This document shows, in pieces, positions 5,980-9,048 of a stretch of DNA of 9,048 nt. Both the position numbers and the translations under genes were made by a program. The stretch is taken from contig JAFIHO010000215.1 of assembly GCA_017849395.1 (NCBI GenBank), positions 1 to 9,048 of the forward strand. Direction: 5' to 3'. This DNA comes from Hyphomicrobiales bacterium (lineage in GTDB: Bacteria > Pseudomonadota > Alphaproteobacteria > Micropepsales > Micropepsaceae). Each line of letters starts with the position of its first letter. Within the stretch, counting starts at the first letter, position 1. Under the pieces are notes generated by a model that did no database searches, had not been told where the DNA came from, and saw only the letters and a list, made by a program, of their open reading frames with translations.

Positions 5980-6321
5980 CTATCTGCGCCTGTCGTTGCG
6001 GCTGAGATACGCCTGGACTGCGCCCGAGATGGCGCCCGACAGGATCGCACCCCAGGGGGCGCTGCGCCCCAGAACACCCAGCGCCAGACCCAACATGCCG
6101 GTGGGCTGAGGCGGCGGTGCAGGACGTGACAGGGAAACGATGGTCGCCCAAAGCAACGGCGGAACCAGCAGGATCGCGCCGGTAACGGCATAGGCCCAAG
6201 CCTGTCCCACATAGGGCGCCAGCGCCGCGGCCAGCGCCAAGGGCAGCATCAGGACGCCGGCGAAAACCAGCGCCAGCCCCATCGTCAGGAAAACCGCCTT
6301 TGCGCCCAGCCGCGCGAACAT
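5980..6321 (-). CDS. YqjE/phage-holin-3-6-like membrane protein
   Basis: The 113-residue product starts 'MFARLGAKAVFL' and has two strong helices at about residues 9-37 and 43-67, a proline-rich linker (PAPPPQPTG, 68-76) and a weaker hydrophobic stretch near 77-105 before a basic tail. It contains no enzyme motif. Small proteins of this shape next to a DUF883 protein match the YqjD-YqjE pairing of enterobacteria, where the genes are induced in stationary phase. The YqjE-like identity is therefore partly from context. GGAGG 5 bases before the ATG makes the start secure. It lies 92 bases after the DUF883 gene, with a strong hairpin between them. No EcfG-type promoter was found immediately upstream. 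Confidence 0.6.
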   Translation of the reverse strand: MFARLGAKAVFLTMGLALVFAGVLMLPLALAAALAPYVGQAWAYAVTGAILLVPPLLWATIVSLSRPAPPPQPTGMLGLALGVLGRSAPWGAILSGAISGAVQAYLSRNDRRR

Positions 6322-6379
6322 GGAAACCTCCAGGACAGCGTCAGCTTAGGCCAGCGGCCTTAACAGAGGAATGAGGGAA

Positions 6380-6406
6380 GCGCGGGAAATCAACAGCTTC
6401 CCGCGC
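6380..6406. repeat. strong 9-bp hairpin between the DUF883-like and YqjE-like genes
   Basis: GCGCGGGAA (6380-6388) and TTCCCGCGC (6398-6406) pair perfectly around a 9-base loop. It begins 8 bases after the DUF883 stop codon. On the minus strand the stem is followed by a pyrimidine-rich run without a clean T tract, so it may be a leaky terminator or an RNA stabilising/processing element rather than a strict stop. Confidence 0.65.
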
Positions 6407-6413
6407 CGAAACC

Positions 6414-6782
6414 CTAGCGGCGAAGGAAAATCGCGCCCAGAAAGGCCCCCGCCCCCATCGCGATCAACAGCGAGGTCAGCGGCTGGGCCCGGACATGGGC
6501 ACGCAATTCTTCGGCATTTTCCTCGGCCCATTCCTCGGCATCGTCGCGGAATTCCCCGGCACGGACCTTGGCTTCCTTGGCGGCCTCCTCGGCCAGGGCC
6601 ATGGCGCGGTCGGCCACTTCCTCCGCCGAGCGCATCGCCAGCGCCGCCCGCTCGGACGCCACCACGCTGACATCGCCGTAAAGCCCCTTCAGATCGGTTT
6701 GCAGGGCTTCGAAATCGCCACGCAGCGAGGCCAGGCGGGCCTCTATATTGCCGTTCGCTGCAGCTTTCTTCTTCGCGGCCAT
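6414..6782 (-). CDS. DUF883 family (YqjD/ElaB-like) membrane-anchored helical protein
   Basis: The 122-residue product opens with a lysine/alanine-rich segment, then has a long charged amphipathic helix region with heptad-like spacing (about residues 13-97). It ends in one membrane helix (about 101-119) with a glycine-rich 'AMGAGAFLGAIFLRR' tail. This is the arrangement of the DUF883/ElaB/YqjD group: C-tail-anchored inner-membrane proteins. In E. coli these associate with ribosomes in stationary phase under RpoS control. GGAGA about 8 bases before the ATG supports the start. The gene lies 69 bases downstream of phyR on the same strand. A clear EcfG-type site was not found upstream, so it may be read from phyR or from an unrecognised promoter. 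Confidence 0.82.
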   Translation of the reverse strand: MAAKKKAAANGNIEARLASLRGDFEALQTDLKGLYGDVSVVASERAALAMRSAEEVADRAMALAEEAAKEAKVRAGEFRDDAEEWAEENAEELRAHVRAQPLTSLLIAMGAGAFLGAIFLRR

Positions 6783-6825
6783 GTCTCAAATCTCCAACAT
6801 CTGAAAAATTATAACGCGCCGGACG

Positions 6826-6847
6826 GAAAACCGCCCTTGATTGCGGT
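6826..6847 (-). terminator. possible intrinsic terminator after phyR
   Basis: On the minus strand ACCGC (6847-6843) pairs with GCGGT (6834-6830) across an 8-base loop, and the stem runs into TTTT. It sits 5 bases after the phyR stop codon. The stem is short and the T tract brief, so read-through into the DUF883 gene is plausible. Confidence 0.4.
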
Positions 6848-6851
6848 CAAA

Positions 6852-7643
6852 TCACGCCGCCTGCCGCGCGACGGGATGGAAAAACAGCGCCTGCCCGACC
6901 GTGGCCTGCACGGTTTCCGGCAGGAAAGGCTTGGCGATCAGGTAAGTGGGCTCCGGCCGCTCTCCGGTCAACAGCTTTTCCGGGTAGGCGGTGATGAAAA
7001 TGACCGGAATATCGAACGAAGAGAGAATTTCGCTCACCGCATCGATGCCCGGGCCGCCTTCGCCCAGACTGATGTCGGCCAGCACGAGGCCCGGCCGTTC
7101 GGCCTGGGCCTTGGCAACGGCCTCGTCGCGGGTGGAGGCGATTGCCACGACCTTGTGGCCCAGTTCGCTGACCAGATTTTCCAGGTCCAGCGCGATGATC
7201 GGCTCATCCTCGATGATGAGAACCTTGCTGGCGAGCTGATTGTCGATGGTCTTCTGCGCGTCGAGGATGGCGCTTTCCACTTCGGCCGCGTCCTCGTCAA
7301 TGATGAAGGCGGCTTCTTCCAGGCTGAAAGCCTCGACCGCCGTCAGCAGCAGCGCGGCGCGTTTGGTCGCGGACAGGGTTCTGAGGCGGGTTTCCGGGCT
7401 CTTCCCGGAGATGTCTGATACAATTTCGTCATAATGCTCGGCGCCGCTCTGCCAGATGGCGTGGAACAGCCGGTACAGGCCTACCCGGGGCGGCACCCCT
7501 TCGGCCAGCGCCTGGTCCCCCGTCAGAAGCGCGGTCAGGGCGGCGCGGACATGGGCGTCCCCGCTCTGCTGCGATCCGGTTAATGCCCTGGCGTAGCGGC
7601 GCAGATAGGGAAGATGCGGCGCTAGGGTCTGCGACATGCTCAT
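6852..7643 (-). CDS. phyR: PhyR, general stress response anti-anti-sigma response regulator
   Basis: The 263-residue protein has the diagnostic PhyR order: an N-terminal sigma-factor-like domain (residues about 4-135, ECF sigma2- and sigma4-like) and a C-terminal receiver domain (about 139-255). Receiver residues are intact: E145-D146, phospho-acceptor D190 in 'LVLADISLGE', T218 in 'VIFITAYPEK' and K238 in 'LIAKPF'. When phosphorylated, PhyR's sigma-like domain binds NepR and releases EcfG in the cytoplasm. The length is typical. ATG 7643 has AAGGAG 7 bases upstream; ATG 7637 is the alternative. It is divergent from nepR-ecfG, the usual arrangement, with an EcfG-type site 41 bases upstream that would give positive feedback. 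Only the stimulus is uncertain. Confidence 0.97.
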   Translation of the reverse strand: MSMSQTLAPHLPYLRRYARALTGSQQSGDAHVRAALTALLTGDQALAEGVPPRVGLYRLFHAIWQSGAEHYDEIVSDISGKSPETRLRTLSATKRAALLLTAVEAFSLEEAAFIIDEDAAEVESAILDAQKTIDNQLASKVLIIEDEPIIALDLENLVSELGHKVVAIASTRDEAVAKAQAERPGLVLADISLGEGGPGIDAVSEILSSFDIPVIFITAYPEKLLTGERPEPTYLIAKPFLPETVQATVGQALFFHPVARQAA

Positions 7644-7681
7644 GGAATGGCTCCTTCGGCCCTGGAGAAAAGCTCAGGACA

Positions 7682-7708
7682 GGAACTTACACCAGCCAAA
7701 AAAGTTCC
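7682..7708 (-). promoter_or_regulatory. EcfG-type promoter of phyR; palindromic, could act both ways
   Basis: The minus strand reads GGAAC (7708-7704), 16 bases, AGTT (7687-7684), with the -10 41 bases from the phyR ATG. The same 27 bases read GGAAC-N16-AGTT on the plus strand, because the ends GGAAC and GTTCC are reverse complements. The base before GTT is A rather than C on both strands. It could therefore serve phyR and, secondarily, nepR-ecfG. Confidence 0.7.
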
Positions 7709-7717
7709 ACTCTGGAC

Positions 7718-7742
7718 GGAACCATACCAAGATCAGTTCGTT
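7718..7742 (+). promoter_or_regulatory. EcfG-type promoter of nepR-ecfG
   Basis: GGAAC (7718-7722), 16 bases, CGTT (7739-7742): an exact consensus match. It implies autoregulation of ecfG, as known for this system. The leader to the nepR ATG at 7832 is about 80 bases and holds a possible small upstream frame (7764-7814). Confidence 0.85.
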
Positions 7743-7763
7743 GGTTCCTTCGAGGGGGCTGAA

Positions 7764-7814
7764 ATGGGGCAGGCGGTATTGGAGCCATCTGCGTTCATTG
7801 CAGCGCAACCTTGA
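7764..7814 (+). CDS. possible 16-residue leader peptide (uORF) upstream of nepR
   Basis: ATG 7764 is preceded at 5 bases by the purine-rich GAGGGGG and encodes MGQAVLEPSAFIAAQP before a TGA at 7812-7814. The stop overlaps the GAGGAA sequence that would be the ribosome site of nepR. It lies inside the predicted nepR leader. Conservation is unknown, and a 16-codon frame can occur by chance. Listed because its ribosome site is better placed than that of nepR itself. Confidence 0.25.
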   Translation: MGQAVLEPSAFIAAQP

Positions 7815-7831
7815 GGAACGGTTTAGCAGTC

Positions 7832-8041
7832 ATGATGCAGCAATGGGATCAGACCGTGTCTAGCGAAGAAAAGCCGAACGAAAAATCGCGGGCGATCCGC
7901 GCACGTCAGCGCGCCATCGGGCGCGAACTGCGCCGCATGTATGACGATGTCGCCCAGGAACCTGTACCGGACGATTTCCTCGATCTGTTGCGCAAGATCG
8001 ACGACGCCGAAGAGCAGAAAAGCGGGAAAAAGGCCTCGTGA
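7832..8041 (+). CDS. nepR: NepR, anti-sigma factor of EcfG
   Basis: The 69-residue protein contains the NepR core 'IGRELRRMYDDVAQEPVPDD' continuing into 'FLDLLRKID' (residues 29-57). The 'EPVPDxFLxLL' block is the family hallmark. The two helices of this core hold EcfG inactive and are captured by phosphorylated PhyR. The N-terminus is short and variable, as usual. The start is not certain: ATG 7832 (or 7835) is preceded by GAGGAA only at a long spacing of about 14 bases. TTG 7811 and GTG 7856 are in frame. The stop TGA overlaps the ATG of ecfG (TGATG), indicating coupled translation of anti-sigma and sigma. Transcription is probably from the EcfG promoter at 7718. Confidence 0.93.
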   Translation: MMQQWDQTVSSEEKPNEKSRAIRARQRAIGRELRRMYDDVAQEPVPDDFLDLLRKIDDAEEQKSGKKAS

Positions 8042-8673
8042 TGCCAGCATCCTCACCTTCGATCAGACCCATGGAAAAGCCGGAAAACCCCGACTTCAGG
8101 ACCGACCTGCTGGCCTTGATCCCGTTCCTGCGCGCTTTTGCCCGCTCTCTGACTGGCAATCAGGAAAGCGCCGACGATCTGGCGCAGGAAACGCTAGTCA
8201 AGGCCTGGCAGAGCCGGTCCAGCTTCATTCCGGGCACGAACCTGAAAGCCTGGCTGTTTACGATTTTACGCAACCAGTTCTATTCCGATCGCCGCCGCGC
8301 CTGGCGTCAGGCGCCCTGGGACCAGGATGCGGCCGAACGCATTCCCGGCGGCGGCGAAGACCAGATGTTTTCGGCCGAACTGTCTGACACGGCCCGGGCC
8401 CTGCGGCACCTGTCCGATGAACAGCGCGAGGCCCTGATACTGGTCGGAGCAGGCGGATTCTCGTATGAAGATGCAGCGGCGATCTGTAAATGCGCCGTCG
8501 GCACCGTGAAAAGCAGAGTTGCGCGGGCGCGCAAGACATTGATTGATATTCTGGACGGCGGCGAGGCCTTGGGCGACGCGCGGCCGGCCGAGGGAGACGC
8601 AGCCCGTGAAATCATGGCGCAGCTTGATAAGCTCAGCCCTCGGGACGACGCCGGAAAGAAACGCCCCAAATAA
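8041..8673 (+). CDS. ecfG: EcfG, general stress response ECF sigma factor (ECF15)
   Basis: The 210-residue protein has region sigma2 at about 23-90 ('IPFLRAFARSLTGNQESADD', 'AWLFTILRNQFYSDRRR') and region sigma4 at about 115-172 ('LSDEQREALILVGAGGFSYE', 'AVGTVKSRVARAR'). The 'GGFSYEDAA' and 'CAVGTVKSRV' wording is typical of EcfG/SigT/RpoE2 proteins. It directs RNA polymerase to GGAAC-N16/17-CGTT promoters, several of which lie in this window. ATG 8041 was chosen because AAAGG lies 7 bases before it and it overlaps the nepR stop by one base. GTG 8038 and the internal ATG 8071 are alternatives. A tail of nearly 40 residues after sigma4 is encoded where the following kinase gene overlaps. Confidence 0.97.
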   Translation: MPASSPSIRPMEKPENPDFRTDLLALIPFLRAFARSLTGNQESADDLAQETLVKAWQSRSSFIPGTNLKAWLFTILRNQFYSDRRRAWRQAPWDQDAAERIPGGGEDQMFSAELSDTARALRHLSDEQREALILVGAGGFSYEDAAAICKCAVGTVKSRVARARKTLIDILDGGEALGDARPAEGDAAREIMAQLDKLSPRDDAGKKRPK

Positions 8674-9048
8674 TTCCCTGCCCCTGCCGGATTCCGGCTG
8701 GACGCTTCGCCAGCGCCTTCAGGCGATCATAACCATAGCGCTGCTGCCGGTGGTGGTGGTCAGCATCATGCAGGGCATTGCACGCGCACGCGGCGACATC
8801 AGCGCCGTGCATGAGCGGCTGGCGCAATCGGCCCGCAGTGCTGCCACCAGCGACCAGAATCTTCTGGCATCCGCCGAACAGATCATGCGCGCGGTGGGAA
8901 GCCTCTCGGATGTACGCGACATGAGCGGCAATTGCGACGGCATCCTGTCCGACACGCTGATCGGGGTGCGCTATTTCTCCAACCTGGCGCGCATAGACGC
9001 GCAGGGGCGGGTTGTGTGCTCGGCGCTGGCGCTGGCCAAGGGCATGGA
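8606..9048 (+). CDS. sensor histidine kinase, N-terminal sensor part only (cut by window edge)
   Basis: An open frame runs from a GTG at 8606 to the window end (147 codons plus 2 bases). After about 33 mostly polar residues come an arginine-flanked membrane helix (about 35-60) and a periplasmic region with a helical 'AQSARSAATSDQN' stretch. Two cysteines follow, in 'SGNCDG' and 'GRVVCSALALAKG', with 'VRYFSNLARIDAQG' just before the second. That pattern is the Cache-like sensor of kinases near alphaproteobacterial ecfG genes. The kinase domain is outside the window, so the HWE/HisKA2 class is inferred. GTG 8606 has GAGGGAG 9 bases upstream but makes a 68-base overlap with ecfG; no ATG exists before the membrane helix. 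This is probably the cognate kinase controlling PhyR. Confidence 0.75.
   Translation, partial: MKSWRSLISSALGTTPERNAPNNSLPLPDSGWTLRQRLQAIITIALLPVVVVSIMQGIARARGDISAVHERLAQSARSAATSDQNLLASAEQIMRAVGSLSDVRDMSGNCDGILSDTLIGVRYFSNLARIDAQGRVVCSALALAKGM

Noticed and set aside
6495..7418. 307-codon plus-strand open frame antisense to DUF883 and phyR
   Set aside because: It overlaps two recognised minus-strand genes and has the composition of an antisense frame.
7720..7748. Second minus-strand GGAAC (7748-7744) with an AAC box as a further phyR promoter
   Set aside because: The spacing to the GTT element is 20 bases, outside the N16-17 range.
1..9048. CRISPR arrays, tRNA/rRNA genes, insertion sequences, phage or integrase genes
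   Set aside because: No direct repeat arrays, no tRNA-like cloverleaf noticed by eye, and no transposase or integrase motifs in any frame.

Overview
The window is GC-rich, densely packed DNA from an alphaproteobacterium. The strongest evidence is a complete core of the alphaproteobacterial general stress response (GSR): phyR facing away from nepR-ecfG, with a sensor kinase directly after ecfG. Several GGAAC-N16/17-(C)GTT promoters of the kind read by EcfG support this. The genus cannot be fixed from sequence alone; a Caulobacterales, Sphingomonadales or Micropepsaceae-like lineage would fit.

Left part (1-2433). A truncated FAD-dependent amine-oxidase-like oxidoreductase (minus) diverges from a DUF2177 membrane protein (plus). 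In other proteobacteria both families occur with cyclopropane-fatty-acid synthase and DUF1365 in ChrR/ECF-type oxidative-stress clusters. A small exported PRC-barrel-like protein (minus) then diverges from a run of three very small genes (plus): DUF3309, a 78-residue soluble protein and a 47-residue one-helix membrane protein. The 147-bp space between them carries two EcfG-type promoters, one facing each way, so this block is probably part of the GSR regulon.

Middle (2437-5729). A single-domain response regulator with a FATAY motif resembles the SdrG/'FAT GUY' regulators that feed phosphate into the GSR. Next come a GT2 polyprenyl-phosphate glycosyltransferase fused to a GtrA membrane domain and a GT39/ArnT-like integral membrane glycosyltransferase. 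Together these look like a lipid-linked sugar donor pathway: synthesis, translocation, then transfer to an envelope target. An intergenic stretch with two intrinsic terminators around a long inverted repeat closes this block.

Right part (5728-9048). Downstream of phyR on the minus strand lie three small membrane-protein genes: a YqjD/ElaB-like DUF883 protein, a YqjE/holin-like protein and a DUF1328 protein. The last has its own perfect EcfG-type promoter. The phyR/nepR intergenic region holds a perfect plus-strand EcfG promoter and a palindromic GGAAC-N17-GTTCC element that could serve both directions. nepR and ecfG overlap at TGATG, and a Cache-like sensor histidine kinase overlaps the end of ecfG and runs off the window.

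Expected logic from the known family: a stress signal drives kinase (with or without the FAT GUY regulator) phosphorylation of PhyR; PhyR~P sequesters NepR; EcfG is freed and transcribes its own locus plus the small envelope/stress genes on both sides of the window. No tRNA, rRNA, CRISPR or mobile element was seen, and no gene-free stretch exceeds 300 bases.
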